DNA of 59,493 nt. It comes from JBOHDX01 sp050700835 (GTDB lineage Bacteria; Actinomycetota; Actinomycetes; Propionibacteriales; Nocardioidaceae). The stretch is taken from the NCBI GenBank assembly GCA_050700835.1, contig JBOHDX010000037.1, positions 1 through 59,493 on the forward strand, read 5' to 3'. Positions within the stretch are counted from its first letter, which is position 1, and every line of letters starts with the position of its first letter. Shown here in pieces: positions 41,534-50,557 of the stretch. The notes under the pieces are model-generated. The model was not told the DNA's origin. It ran no database searches and saw only the letters and a list, made by a program, of their open reading frames with translations. The translations under genes were made by a program, and so were the position numbers.

Positions 41534-44251
41534 TCAGGGGACCGTGACGGGGACGCGCTGGGTCACCGTTGTCTGGAGCCGACCGTGGTACGTGACCTCG
41601 TAGTGGTGCACCCCGCTGGTGACGTGGCCGAAGCCGAGGCGGCCGCGACCGTTGCTGACGCTCACGCGGCCGACCCTGACGCCGCGCTCGGTCACGACTG
41701 CGTAGCCGTCCGCGTCGGCGATGCCGGGGGCGACCACGAAGATGCGCAGCCGCACCCAGTGCCGGCTGACTGAGCTTCGGACGTCGAGCTGGGGAACCGA
41801 CGAGACGCGGGTGCCGATGCCGACGCGGGCCGTACCACCGACCCAATGCGGCGCGGTCAGGGTGATGCGGACGGCGACGTGGTGGCCGACGTCGCCGGCG
41901 GTGAGGCGATACCTCGATCTGTTGGCACCCGCGATCGGCTGGTTGGCGCTGAGCCACTGGTAGGACACCACCGCGGTGGTCGGTGAGTACGTGCCGGGGT
42001 GCGCGCTGAGCAACCGGCCGACGTCCGGCGTTCCGGACAGGGTCGGCGCCGAGCTGAAGCCGGCCCAGCCCAGCACCACGGGCCGGGTTTTGGCTGAGTG
42101 CGTGCTTGCCGGCTGGTAGCCGTCCGCGGAGACCGTGACGCGCACCCTGAGGCGGTGATCGAGATCTGCCGAGGTGGGCGAGTACGCCGCCGCGGTGGCA
42201 CCGCTGATCGCGGTGCCGTCGGCGTACCACTGGAAGGACACGCTCGACGGCGGGACCGACCACGTGCCCGGGCTCGCCGTCATCGCCCCACCCACCAGCG
42301 GGCTGCCGGTGATGACCGGCCGGGTGACGGACGTGATCGTGCCGGGCGCGACCGGCACGGTGGCCGCCGACTCGGTGAGAGCGGTGAGATAGCCCGGTCT
42401 GCGGGCGGTGACCTGGACGGTCAGCGGCTTCGCGAGCTCCGCCGCTGTCGGGGTGAAACCCGCCGTGGTGGCGCCGGGGATCGCGGTGCCGTCGGCGAAC
42501 CATTGGTAGGCGAGGGTCGGCTTTGGCGACCAGCCGCCGGGGTCGGCGGTGAGCGGGAGCCCGACCCGCGGCGTCCCCGAGATGGTCGGATCGCTGGAGC
42601 TCTGGAACGTTCCGGGTAGCACCGGTGCGGTGGCCGCCGACGCCGATGTGGCGGTGGTGTAGCCGGGCCGGGTCATCGTCACCTGCACGGTCACCTGCTG
42701 GCGAAGATCGGTGGCTTCCGGTGTGAAGGTGGGTCCCGTCGCGCCGCGCACTCGGACGCCGGCGACCAGCCACCGATACGTCGGCGTACCGGTCGGCGAC
42801 CAGTTCCCGGGGGAGGCGGTGAGTGGCTGGTCCACCTGCGGGGTTCCGGAGATCGTCGGTGGTCCGGTGGTGACGAACGTCGCCGGTGCGACCGCGGCGG
42901 TCGACGCCGAGGTGGTGGACGCGGTGGTGTAGCCGACGCGGATGGCGGTGACGGTGACCGAGATCCGTTGGCCGAGCTGGTCCGCGGACGGGGAGAAGGT
43001 AGACGCGACCGCGCCGGCGACGGGGGTGCCGCCGGCGTTCCACTGGTACGTGTATTGCGCCGCCGGCGACCAGGTGCCGGTCGTGGCCGACAGCTGGGTG
43101 TCGACGCGTGGCGTCCCGGTGATCGTGGGCGCGGCTTGGACCAGAAGGTCACCGGGGGCAACCGCGGTGCCGCGGGGCGACGACGCGGTGGCCGGGTTCA
43201 TTGCCACGGCGGAGGCGGTCGCCTGGACCTGGAGTCGCTGGCCGAGCTGCGCCGCCTGGGGCCGGAAGAGCCGGTGCGTGGCGCCGGTGATCGGGGCGCC
43301 GTTGGCCAGCCACTGATAGCTGTAGGTTGCGCCGAACGGCGTCCAGGTGCCGGGCAGGGCACCCAGTCTGACTCCGACCTTCGGCGTACCGCTGATCGAC
43401 GGGCGGCCGGTCATCCTGAAGTCGCCGGGTGCCACCGGTGGGGTACGCAGGGTCGTCGCGCTGCCCGGCTTCATGGCGGCCGCAGACGCGGTCACCCGGA
43501 CCCTGATGTGCTGACCGAACTGTGCGGTGGTCGGGCGGTAGGTGCGGCCGGTGGCGCCGGTGATCGGTACGGCGTCGGCCAGCCATTGGTAGGTGTATGT
43601 CGTCGTACCGGACGGTGTCCAGGAGCCGGGGTCGGCAGTCAGCCTGATGCCGACCTTCGCGGTGCCGCTGATCGACGGCCGCGTGGAGTTCTGCAGGGTC
43701 GGTGCGTTGATGTGCAGGAACGCGCTGGGCCACATCGACGACCCCGCGTCGATCGTCCGTTGGTCGTAGCCGCCGGCGGACAGGTAGTTGTACTCCTCGA
43801 CCGTGATCGAGGAACGTGTCACCCCCATCACCCACGCCACGTGGCCGCGGGACGATCCGGGTGAGCCCTGGGCCCACCAGGCGACCGCGCCCCTCCTGGG
43901 CGTGGAGTCCACCGGGATGCCGGCGAGGGAGGCCGCGTGGCTCCAGTTGGACGCGTCGCCCCAGTGGACATCCAGGTAGTAGTTCCAGAATGGCACGCCG
44001 GCGTCGTTGTTGAGCCGCCAGGCCACGAACGAGGTGCACTCGCGGCTGTAGAACAGCCACGGGTCGACCAGGGAGTCCTGCGGCGCGTTCCGCAGGCGAC
44101 TCGGATAGTCGTTGGCGCCGACCCTCGCGTAGGAGGCCGGCGCCGCGATCGCCGTCATCGTCGCGAACGCGGCTACCAGCACCAAGAAGCCTGCCAGCAG
44201 GCGCGTCAAGCCGACGCGCCGTCGGGATCGTGGACGAATCACGTGACGCAA
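41534..44251 (-). CDS. Secreted CHAP-domain protein with seven tandem beta repeats
   Basis: The protein has 905 residues. A basic N-terminus and a hydrophobic segment (about 14-42) form a signal peptide. The CHAP domain follows (about 55-190), with catalytic cysteine in RECTSF near 72 and histidine in GHVAWV near 137. Then come seven repeats of about 80 residues that begin PSISGTAKVG, PSISGTPKVG, PTITGTPRVD and so on, each with YQWLADG-like and ITGAT segments, and a final beta domain. It probably cuts peptidoglycan, or is anchored to the wall by its repeats. The start is uncertain (TTG 44251 or GTG 44242). Confidence 0.87.
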   Translation of the reverse strand: MRHVIRPRSRRRVGLTRLLAGFLVLVAAFATMTAIAAPASYARVGANDYPSRLRNAPQDSLVDPWLFYSRECTSFVAWRLNNDAGVPFWNYYLDVHWGDASNWSHAASLAGIPVDSTPRRGAVAWWAQGSPGSSRGHVAWVMGVTRSSITVEEYNYLSAGGYDQRTIDAGSSMWPSAFLHINAPTLQNSTRPSISGTAKVGIRLTADPGSWTPSGTTTYTYQWLADAVPITGATGRTYRPTTAQFGQHIRVRVTASAAAMKPGSATTLRTPPVAPGDFRMTGRPSISGTPKVGVRLGALPGTWTPFGATYSYQWLANGAPITGATHRLFRPQAAQLGQRLQVQATASAVAMNPATASSPRGTAVAPGDLLVQAAPTITGTPRVDTQLSATTGTWSPAAQYTYQWNAGGTPVAGAVASTFSPSADQLGQRISVTVTAIRVGYTTASTTSASTAAVAPATFVTTGPPTISGTPQVDQPLTASPGNWSPTGTPTYRWLVAGVRVRGATGPTFTPEATDLRQQVTVQVTMTRPGYTTATSASAATAPVLPGTFQSSSDPTISGTPRVGLPLTADPGGWSPKPTLAYQWFADGTAIPGATTAGFTPTAAELAKPLTVQVTARRPGYLTALTESAATVPVAPGTITSVTRPVITGSPLVGGAMTASPGTWSVPPSSVSFQWYADGTAISGATAAAYSPTSADLDHRLRVRVTVSADGYQPASTHSAKTRPVVLGWAGFSSAPTLSGTPDVGRLLSAHPGTYSPTTAVVSYQWLSANQPIAGANRSRYRLTAGDVGHHVAVRITLTAPHWVGGTARVGIGTRVSSVPQLDVRSSVSRHWVRLRIFVVAPGIADADGYAVVTERGVRVGRVSVSNGRGRLGFGHVTSGVHHYEVTYHGRLQTTVTQRVPVTVP

Positions 44252-44414
44252 GGTAACTGTGTGACTACTGATCCGTCAGAAGGATGGGATGATTCGAGCC
44301 GAACGGCGGGGTCTCGCGTCGTCCCTTCCGCGCCGTTCCCCGAGAACACCGAGTGAAGGCCGCCGTGCAAACCTGCCTGGATGGGCGACCGGCTAGTTGA
44401 GATTTCCATCGTCT

Positions 44415-44420
44415 TACAAT
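44415..44420 (+). promoter_or_regulatory. Possible -10 box of the mazEF-type operon
   Basis: TACAAT, 18 bases before the antitoxin ATG, so the leader would be about 10 bases. No -35 at a normal distance is evident. Confidence 0.4.
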
Positions 44421-44438
44421 GTGTGTTACGGTGACCTC

Positions 44439-44672
44439 ATGGCCGACACGATCACGTTCCGACCCGATGAGGATGCCGCTCGAGCTCTAGCAGCGCTGAC
44501 TCGCGACGGCACATCGGTCTCGACCGCCGTGCGAGCTGCCCTGATTGACGCGGCTCGCGAGCGGGCGCGGTCAGCCCTGAGTGCCGAGGCCCAGGCGCTG
44601 GCCGCCGACGAACAGGACCGGGCTGAGGCGGCACAGGTGCTACGGGACATGGAGAGTCTGCGTGCGTGGTGA
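44439..44672 (+). CDS. mazE: Antitoxin, MazE-like
   Basis: The protein has 77 residues. The first part, TITFRPDEDAARALAALTRDG, looks like a ribbon-helix-helix DNA-binding domain, and the rest is a charged, alanine-rich helix that should wrap the toxin. Such antitoxins bind both the toxin and their own promoter. The toxin gene overlaps its end by 11 bases, so both are translated together. Confidence 0.8.
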   Translation: MADTITFRPDEDAARALAALTRDGTSVSTAVRAALIDAARERARSALSAEAQALAADEQDRAEAAQVLRDMESLRAW

Positions 44673-44973
44673 GGTGTATCGGTTACGTGCGCCTCGCGAA
44701 GTTCGTGGACACGAACAGCGACAACCTCGGTACGCCGTAGTCGTCCAGTCCGACCAGTTCCCACTCTCGACCTGGCTGGTCGCTCCGACTTCGACCTCGG
44801 CCCGGCCGGCAAGCTTTAGACCAGAGGTCGAGGTCAGCGGACGAATGACCCGCGTGCTGGTCGAGCAAACAGCAGCGGTCGACCCTACGCGGCTGGGCGA
44901 CAGCGTCGGCCGCCTCGCGTTCGACGAACTACGTCGGGTCGAAGCAGCCCTGCGCCTCGTTCTCGAACTCTGA
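44662..44973 (+). CDS. mazF: Toxin, MazF-like endoribonuclease
   Basis: The protein has 103 residues and the MazF/PemK fold: RGEVYRLRAP at the start, QPRYAVVVQSD in the second strand, and TSTSARPASFRPEV in the conserved loop. MazF cuts mRNA at short sequences. The GTG 44662 start lies inside the antitoxin gene. The order antitoxin-toxin is the usual one. No third partner is visible. Confidence 0.85.
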   Translation: MRGEVYRLRAPREVRGHEQRQPRYAVVVQSDQFPLSTWLVAPTSTSARPASFRPEVEVSGRMTRVLVEQTAAVDPTRLGDSVGRLAFDELRRVEAALRLVLEL

Positions 44974-45080
44974 TGGATGGCGGGCACATCCCTGCGGCTC
45001 GGCCGATGCGGAGCGCCTCGATCGCCAGGTGGTCGTCGGGGCGCCTCACGCGCGGCTTCGGACTTGTGGGGCCCGGCGAG

Positions 45081-45447
45081 TCAGTCCGACCGATCGTCAG
45101 GCTCGTCGTCAGGGGTCTCGGTGAGTTGGGCGATAGCGTTGGCGAGGGGTTCGAGTTCGTCGCGGACGATCTCTTCGATCAGGGAGCGGTCGACGCGGAA
45201 GTACTCATGGATGACGATGTTCCTCAGGCCGGCGATGCTCATCCACGCGATGGTTGGCGCCGCAGACTTGACCTCGTCCGGTAGCGATCGGACGGCCTCG
45301 CCGATGACCGCCAGGTTTGCGCAGGATCGCGTCGTAGGCCATCGCGACGATCGACTCGTCCTGGTCGTCGAGGTGTTCGCTGTACCGCCGACACCGCCCG
45401 ATCGCGGCGATGATGTCGGCGAACCGCTCGCCGGCGTCGCGGCTCAC
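45081..45447 (-). pseudogene. hepT: HepT-like HEPN toxin, broken by a one-base insertion
   Basis: The reading frame from GTG 45447 gives 43 residues of a HepT (DUF86) protein, ending AYDAILR. Removing one A from the run at 45316-45318 restores the conserved NLAVIGEAVRSLPDEV and continues to a stop at 45081, for 121 residues in all. The restored part carries RNIVIHEY, the RX4-6HXY catalytic motif. The break is either a real inactivating change or a sequencing error. It overlaps the partner gene by 4 bases (GTGA). Confidence 0.85.
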
Positions 45448-45767
45448 AATGGGACGAGGTCACGCCGGGCGGTAGCGGAGACGCCGTCTCGCAGGAGCGC
45501 TTCGGTGACGACGTCGACACGGACGCCGAGCAGGATGGTCAGTTCCTCCGAGATGCCGGCCACCCGCATGAGCGCGTTCCCCGCGTCGCGGTTGAGGTCG
45601 ACCAGCAGATCGATGTCGCTGCCGTGGACCGCGTCGCCACGGGCGACGGAGCCGAATAGGCGGGGGTTGGTTGCGCTGTAGCGGCGGAGCACGTCGTCGA
45701 TCTGCGGACGGCGTCCTGCGAGGAGGCCACGCAGCCCGGCGGCGGCGTTGGCTGCCGGTGACGACAT
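45444..45767 (-). CDS. mntA: MNT-type nucleotidyltransferase antitoxin
   Basis: The protein has 107 residues. GSVARGDAVHGSDIDLLV contains the minimal nucleotidyltransferase motif GSx10DxD. MntA proteins AMPylate the toxin HepT on its tyrosine and so block it. ATG 45767 has a strong GGAGGA site. The gene sits directly upstream of a broken hepT, so it may no longer have a partner here. Confidence 0.88.
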   Translation of the reverse strand: MSSPAANAAAGLRGLLAGRRPQIDDVLRRYSATNPRLFGSVARGDAVHGSDIDLLVDLNRDAGNALMRVAGISEELTILLGVRVDVVTEALLRDGVSATARRDLVPL

Positions 45768-45791
45768 GATCCGTCCTCCATGCTCAAAGTG

Positions 45792-45876
45792 TGTCCGAGG
45801 GGGGACTTGAACCCCCACCCTCTATACGAGGACTAGCACCTCAAGCTAGCGCGTCTGCCTATTCCGCCACCCGGAC
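45792..45876 (-). tRNA. tRNA-Leu (GAG)
   Basis: The minus strand folds into a complete class II tRNA of 85 bases. The acceptor stem is GTCCGGG/CTCGGAC (one G-U pair). The anticodon loop is TTGAGGT with GAG at 45840-45842 on a CTAGC/GCTAG stem. A long variable arm and a GGGGGTTCAAGTCCCCC T arm follow. No CCA is encoded. Confidence 0.95.
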
Positions 45877-45962
45877 AAGGTGCCGGCACGAGTGCCGGAG
45901 TGCGGCGTCACTCTAGCAAACGGGGACGCCCGATCTGCCATCTGTGGGTGCAGGATGGAGCC

Positions 45963-47279
45963 ATGACCGAACCCTCGGATTCACCTGCCTACGACCCCGC
46001 CGCCGAGGTCGTCGAGACGTGCCGAGAGCTCATCCGCATCGACACGTCCAACTACGGTGACGACTCCGGCCCGGGGGAGCGGGTGGCGGCCGAGTATGTC
46101 GCGGCGAAGCTGTCCGAGGTCGGCCTCGAACCCCGGATCTACGAGTCCCGACCAGGGCGCGCGAGTGTCGTCGCCCGCTGGGGTGACGGGGGTTCGAGCG
46201 AGCCGGCGCTGCTGATCCACGGGCACCTCGACGTGGTGCCCGCCCGGGCCGGCGACTGGAAGATGCCGCCGTTCGAGGCCGAGGTCAGCGACGGGTACGT
46301 CTGGGGTCGCGGCGCTGTGGACATGAAGGACTTCGACGCGATGGTGCTGTCGATCGTGCGGGCGCGTGAGGCGGCCGGCGCGACCCCGTCGAGGCCGATA
46401 GTGCTGGCGTTCACCGCGGACGAGGAAGCCGGCAGCCGCAAGGGTGCGCACTGGCTGGTCGACGAGTACCCCGAGCTTTTCGAGGGATGCACCGAGGCGA
46501 TCGGTGAGGTCGGCGGGTTCTCCACCGAGGTCGCCGGGCAACGGCTCTATCTGATCGAGACCGGCGAGAAGGGCATGGCCTGGATGCGACTGACCGCCCG
46601 CGGTGCGGCCGGCCACGGGTCGATGCGCCATCCCGACAATGCGGTGACCGCGCTGGCCGGAGCGATCAGCGCACTGGGTTCGCACGAGTGGCCGACGCGG
46701 ACCGGCCCGAGCATGCGCCGCCTCCTGGACAAGGTGGCCGAGCTCAGCGGCGTAGCCCCGGACGACGTCGACGCGCTGATCGCGCAGTTCGGCCCCGGAG
46801 CACGCATGGTCGGTGCCGGCGTACGCAACAGCACAAACCCGACGATGCTCGAGGCCGGCTACAAGGTCAACGTCGTGCCAGGCGAGGCCAGCGCGCGGGT
46901 GGACGGACGCTACCTGCCGGGCGAGGAGGACGCGTTCGCGACGGAGGTGCAGCGTCTCGTCGGCGACCGGGTGGAGATCGACGTGGAGACCTACGACGTC
47001 GCGCTCGAGTCACCGTTCGACGGCGATCTGGTCGACGCGATGGTGACCGCCTTGCACGCCGAGGACCCCGACGCCCACATCGCGCCCTTCCTGATGTCGG
47101 GGGGCACCGATGCCAAGGCGTGGAGTCGCCTGGGCATCCGGTCGTTCGGCTTCTCGCCCCTGCGACTGCCCGCGGACCTGGACTTCAGCGCGTTGTTCCA
47201 CGGCGTCGACGAGCGGGTGCCGGAGGACGCCTTGGAGTTCGGTGCCCGGGTGCTCGACCGGATGCTACGGCTGGTCTGA
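45963..47279 (+). CDS. M20-family metallopeptidase
   Basis: The protein has 438 residues and the two-zinc M20 fold. Metal and catalytic residues appear in HGHLDVVPARAGDW, WGRGAVDMKDFDA and FTADEEAGSRKGAHWL, with the last metal histidine in LFHGVDERVPE. The dimerisation domain is inserted at about 200-320. It resembles carboxypeptidase/dipeptidase-like enzymes of actinobacteria with an N-terminal extension. The substrate cannot be told from sequence. ATG 45963 is the first start before the conserved part; no strong ribosome binding site is present. Confidence 0.92.
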   Translation: MTEPSDSPAYDPAAEVVETCRELIRIDTSNYGDDSGPGERVAAEYVAAKLSEVGLEPRIYESRPGRASVVARWGDGGSSEPALLIHGHLDVVPARAGDWKMPPFEAEVSDGYVWGRGAVDMKDFDAMVLSIVRAREAAGATPSRPIVLAFTADEEAGSRKGAHWLVDEYPELFEGCTEAIGEVGGFSTEVAGQRLYLIETGEKGMAWMRLTARGAAGHGSMRHPDNAVTALAGAISALGSHEWPTRTGPSMRRLLDKVAELSGVAPDDVDALIAQFGPGARMVGAGVRNSTNPTMLEAGYKVNVVPGEASARVDGRYLPGEEDAFATEVQRLVGDRVEIDVETYDVALESPFDGDLVDAMVTALHAEDPDAHIAPFLMSGGTDAKAWSRLGIRSFGFSPLRLPADLDFSALFHGVDERVPEDALEFGARVLDRMLRLV

Positions 47280-47352
47280 CTCGGGCTCGCTCACGGATCG
47301 CGTCAGCCTAGGTCGTCCCGGGTTCACCCAGACTGCGTTCCAAGCGGGCGGC

Positions 47353-47535
47353 CTACAGCGTGCGGGCGACGCGCATGATCCGGCGCCGCAACGTGATCCG
47401 GCGCCGGCCGTCGGGCAGGAGCCGGAGCCGGTCAAGCTCCCACCCGCCGTACTCCGCGTGCTCGACCAGCACTCTTCGCACCGTCGACCGGCTCTGCGTG
47501 CGCGGCAGCCACAGCCGCTGGAACTCGTACTCCAT
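47353..47535 (-). CDS. DUF5703 family small protein
   Basis: The protein has 60 residues. The pattern YEFQRLWLPRTQSRSTVRRVLVEHAEYGGWELDRLRLLPDGRR is that of the actinobacterial DUF5703 family. Its function is unknown. It is highly basic and probably cytoplasmic. It is read from ATG 47535; two longer in-frame starts (GTG 47538, ATG 47553) cannot be excluded. It is a small gene between the M20 peptidase gene and an aldo/keto reductase gene. Confidence 0.8.
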   Translation of the reverse strand: MEYEFQRLWLPRTQSRSTVRRVLVEHAEYGGWELDRLRLLPDGRRRITLRRRIMRVARTL

Positions 47536-47580
47536 CACCGGCAATGGTGCCACTCGGTGACTGCCCGCGGACCCAGAAAG

Positions 47581-48540
47581 TCAGACCCCGGGCACCGTGT
47601 CGTCGGAGACGTCGTCGAGGGCTTCCACGATCTGCGGAGGGAGCTCGACGTCCTCCGCGCGCAATGAGGCGCGCAGCTGCCCCGCCGTGCGAGCGCCCAC
47701 GATGGGAGCGGTGACTCCGGGCCGATCGCGCACCCAGGCCAGGGCGACCTCGGGCGGGGTCAGCTCGAGCCCTTCGGCCGCGCGGACCACCGCCTCGACG
47801 ATCCCGCGTTCCCGCTCCTTGAGATAGCCAGCCAGCGTTGCCTCGTGCTGCGGCGAGGCGGCCCGGGAGTCGGCCGGGACACCGTGGCGGTACTTGCCGG
47901 TCAGGACGCCGCCGCCGAGCGGTGTGTACGCCAGGACACCGAGGCCCAAGGCGCGTGCCGCAGGCAGCACCTCGTCCTCGACTTGTCGGTTGAGCAGGGA
48001 GTACTCCACCTGCGTCGACGCCAGCGGGGCGCGGCCGTGCACGCGTTGCCACGTCGCGGCCATCGAGGTCTGCCAGCCGCTGTAGTTGGAGATGCCGACG
48101 TACCTGGCGCGGCCGGAGGTCCAGGCGTGGTCGACGGCCGACAGTGTCTCCTCCCACGGCACATCGTCGGACCACACGTGCACCTGCCAGAGGTCGACGT
48201 CGTCGACACCGAGCCGGTTCAGGGAGGCATCGAGCTGCGCCAGCATGGTGCCCCGCGACGTGTCGACCACTGGTGGGCCGCCGCGTCGACGCGTTCCGGC
48301 CTTGGTGGCCAGCACCACGTCGTCGCGCGCCACGACGTCGCCGATCAGGTCACCGAGGATCCGCTCCGACAGCCCGTCGCCGTAGCCGGCGGCCGTGTCG
48401 ACGAGGGTTCCGCCGCACTCGACGAAGGCGGTGAGCTGGTCGCGCGCTTCGTGCTCGTCGGTGTCCTCCCCCCACAGCCAGGTGCCGAGTCCGAGCCTCG
48501 ACACGCGCAGTCCGGTACGCCCGAGCTGTCGCCGCTGCAT
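47581..48540 (-). CDS. Aldo/keto reductase of the YajO/AKR11-like type
   Basis: The protein has 319 residues and an (alpha/beta)8 barrel. It has VDTAAGYGDGLSE (catalytic Asp and Tyr), VLATKAGT (Lys) and LWQVHVW (His), then the NADPH site PIVGARTAGQLRASL. It is not close in sequence to the first aldo/keto reductase of this window. A TAGCCT box 7 bases before the ATG suggests a leaderless message. Confidence 0.92.
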   Translation of the reverse strand: MQRRQLGRTGLRVSRLGLGTWLWGEDTDEHEARDQLTAFVECGGTLVDTAAGYGDGLSERILGDLIGDVVARDDVVLATKAGTRRRGGPPVVDTSRGTMLAQLDASLNRLGVDDVDLWQVHVWSDDVPWEETLSAVDHAWTSGRARYVGISNYSGWQTSMAATWQRVHGRAPLASTQVEYSLLNRQVEDEVLPAARALGLGVLAYTPLGGGVLTGKYRHGVPADSRAASPQHEATLAGYLKERERGIVEAVVRAAEGLELTPPEVALAWVRDRPGVTAPIVGARTAGQLRASLRAEDVELPPQIVEALDDVSDDTVPGV

Positions 48541-48547
48541 GTCGCGA

Positions 48548-48553
48548 AGGCTA
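48548..48553 (-). promoter_or_regulatory. -10 box of the second aldo/keto reductase gene (leaderless)
   Basis: TAGCCT on the minus strand, 7 bases before the ATG. Confidence 0.5.
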
Positions 48554-48653
48554 GTGGAGGTGGCGACGTTTCCTGCGGCTAGGCTCGCCGCGACCACGTG
48601 GCCGGCCAAGGCGACCGGCCGCCGGTGGCACGGCTCGGGACGGGAGTGGATTC

Positions 48654-49703
48654 ATGCGGCTGGGAGTCAACATCGGCTACGTCGCCGGTGCCGATGCCTC
48701 GGAGCACGTGAGCATGGCCGTGGAGGCCGAGCGGCTCGGCTACTCGGTGGCCTGGGCGGCCGAGGCCTACGGCTCGGACGCGCCCACGGTCCTGACGTGG
48801 ATCGCGGCACGCACGGAGCGGATCGACGTCGGCAGCGCGATCATGCAGATCCCCGCGCGTACCCCCGCGATGACGGCCATGACAGCAGCCACCCTGGACA
48901 TCCTGAGCGAGGGCCGCTTCCGGCTCGGACTGGGCGTCTCCGGCCCGCAGGTGTCGGAGGGGTGGCACGGGGTCCGGTTCGACAAGCCGCTGGGTCGCAC
49001 CCGCGAGTACGTCGCGATCGTGCGCGCTGCACTGGCCCGCGAGACCGTGTCGTTCGACGGCGCGCACTACACGTTGCCGCTGCCGGACGGACCCGGCAAG
49101 GCGTTGAAGCTGATGCTGCACCCCTACCGCACACATGTCCCGATCTACATCGCGGCGGTGGGACCGAAGAACCTCGAGCTGACCGGTGAGGTGGCCGACG
49201 GCTGGCTGGCGATCTTCTTCGCGCCCGAGCATGCGGCGGTGTCCCTGGAGCCGTTGCGCGCCGGGCGCGAGCGCAGCGGCCGGACCATGGCCGACTTCGA
49301 CGTCGCCGCCAGCGTGCCGGTGGTCATCGGCGACGACCCGCAGACGTGTGCCGAGCCGCTTCGCGGATACGCCGCGTTGTACCTCGGCGGCATGGGCAGC
49401 AGGGAGAAGAACTTCTACAACCAGCTGGCGGTCCGGATGGGCTTCGAGTCTGCGGCCAAGGAGGTGCAAGACCTCTACCTCGCCCGCAACCACCGGGAGG
49501 CGATGGCTGCCGTCCCGTTCGACTTCATCGACCAGACCGCGTTGATAGGACCCAAACAGCGGGTGAAGGATCGGTTGCAAGCGTACGAAGAGGCAGGTGT
49601 GACCACGCTGAATGTGACACCCTTCGGCGCAACGGTGCCGGAGCGTTCGCACATCCTGCGTACCGTCGCCGAAGCCCTTGACGAATCCGGACTGGGAGAC
49701 TGA
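48654..49703 (+). CDS. LLM-class F420-dependent oxidoreductase
   Basis: The protein has 349 residues and a luciferase-like (LLM) TIM barrel. The start RLGVNIGYVAG, the GSAIMQIPARTPAMTAMTAATLDILSEGRFRLGLGVSGP block and the KALKLMLHPY segment are typical of the F420-dependent group in actinobacteria. The substrate is unknown. The ATG has a GGGAGTGG site. The gene lies 7 bases upstream of uppP on the same strand. Confidence 0.88.
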   Translation: MRLGVNIGYVAGADASEHVSMAVEAERLGYSVAWAAEAYGSDAPTVLTWIAARTERIDVGSAIMQIPARTPAMTAMTAATLDILSEGRFRLGLGVSGPQVSEGWHGVRFDKPLGRTREYVAIVRAALARETVSFDGAHYTLPLPDGPGKALKLMLHPYRTHVPIYIAAVGPKNLELTGEVADGWLAIFFAPEHAAVSLEPLRAGRERSGRTMADFDVAASVPVVIGDDPQTCAEPLRGYAALYLGGMGSREKNFYNQLAVRMGFESAAKEVQDLYLARNHREAMAAVPFDFIDQTALIGPKQRVKDRLQAYEEAGVTTLNVTPFGATVPERSHILRTVAEALDESGLGD

Positions 49704-49710
49704 GCCCTCG

Positions 49711-50538
49711 ATGGACCTGTTCAGCGCGGTCGTTCTCGGAGTCGTCGAGGGGGTCACGGAGTTCCTGCCCGTGTCCAGCACCGGGCACCTCACCATCGCC
49801 GAGAAGCTGCTAGGTCTGCGAGTCAACGACGACTCCGTCACGGCGTTCACTGCCGTGATCCAGGTCGGCGCCATCATCGCGGTGATCGTCTACTTCGCCC
49901 GTGACATCGGCCGGATCGTCACCGCGTGGGCCGTCGGCCTCGTCAAGCCCGAGGTCCGCGGCACCTTCGACCACCGCTTCGGCTGGTACGTCATCGTCGG
50001 CACGATCCCCATCCTCATCGCCGGACTGCTGGGCAAGAATCTCGTCACCGGACCGTTGCGGAACCTCTGGTGGGTCGCCGGGGCACTGATCGTGTGGAGC
50101 GCGGTGATGGTGATGGCCGAACGCGTGGGCACCCGCGACCGCGGCGAGCGGCAGGTGACGATGCTCGACGCGCTGACGATCGGAGTAGTCCAGTGCATCG
50201 CGCTCGTGCCGGGAGTGTCGCGCTCCGGCGCCACCATCTCGGCTGGGCTGTTCCGTGGACTCGATCGGGTGACCGCCACCCGGATGTCCTTCTTCCTGTC
50301 CATCCCGGCACTGGTGGCGGCCGGACTCTACGAGCTGCCGACCGCGTTGAAGGGCGGCATCGGCGTCGCCCCGACGCTCCTTGCCACGGTGATCAGCTTC
50401 GTGGTGGCGTACGCCGCGGTGGCGTGGTTCCTGAGGTTCGTCGCCGGCCACAGCATCACCGTGTTCGTGTGGTACCGCCTGGCTCTCGGCGTCGTGCTGA
50501 TCGGGCTGCTGGCCAGCGGCGCCCTGTCCGCCACCTGA
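49711..50538 (+). CDS. uppP: Undecaprenyl-diphosphate phosphatase
   Basis: This membrane enzyme recycles the lipid carrier of cell-wall synthesis by removing a phosphate from undecaprenyl diphosphate; it can also confer bacitracin resistance. The protein has 275 residues and about eight membrane segments. The two family motifs are present: EGVTEFLPVSSTGH near residue 10 and PGVSRSGATI near 165. It follows the LLM gene by 7 bases and may be co-transcribed with it. Confidence 0.96.
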   Translation: MDLFSAVVLGVVEGVTEFLPVSSTGHLTIAEKLLGLRVNDDSVTAFTAVIQVGAIIAVIVYFARDIGRIVTAWAVGLVKPEVRGTFDHRFGWYVIVGTIPILIAGLLGKNLVTGPLRNLWWVAGALIVWSAVMVMAERVGTRDRGERQVTMLDALTIGVVQCIALVPGVSRSGATISAGLFRGLDRVTATRMSFFLSIPALVAAGLYELPTALKGGIGVAPTLLATVISFVVAYAAVAWFLRFVAGHSITVFVWYRLALGVVLIGLLASGALSAT

Positions 50539-50557
50539 ACGGCCGCCGAACCGCCGG

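Noticed and set aside
41361..43043. Minus-strand open frame inside the CHAP-protein gene
   Set aside because: It is a shifted frame of the repeat region; the repeats in the main frame are clearly coding.
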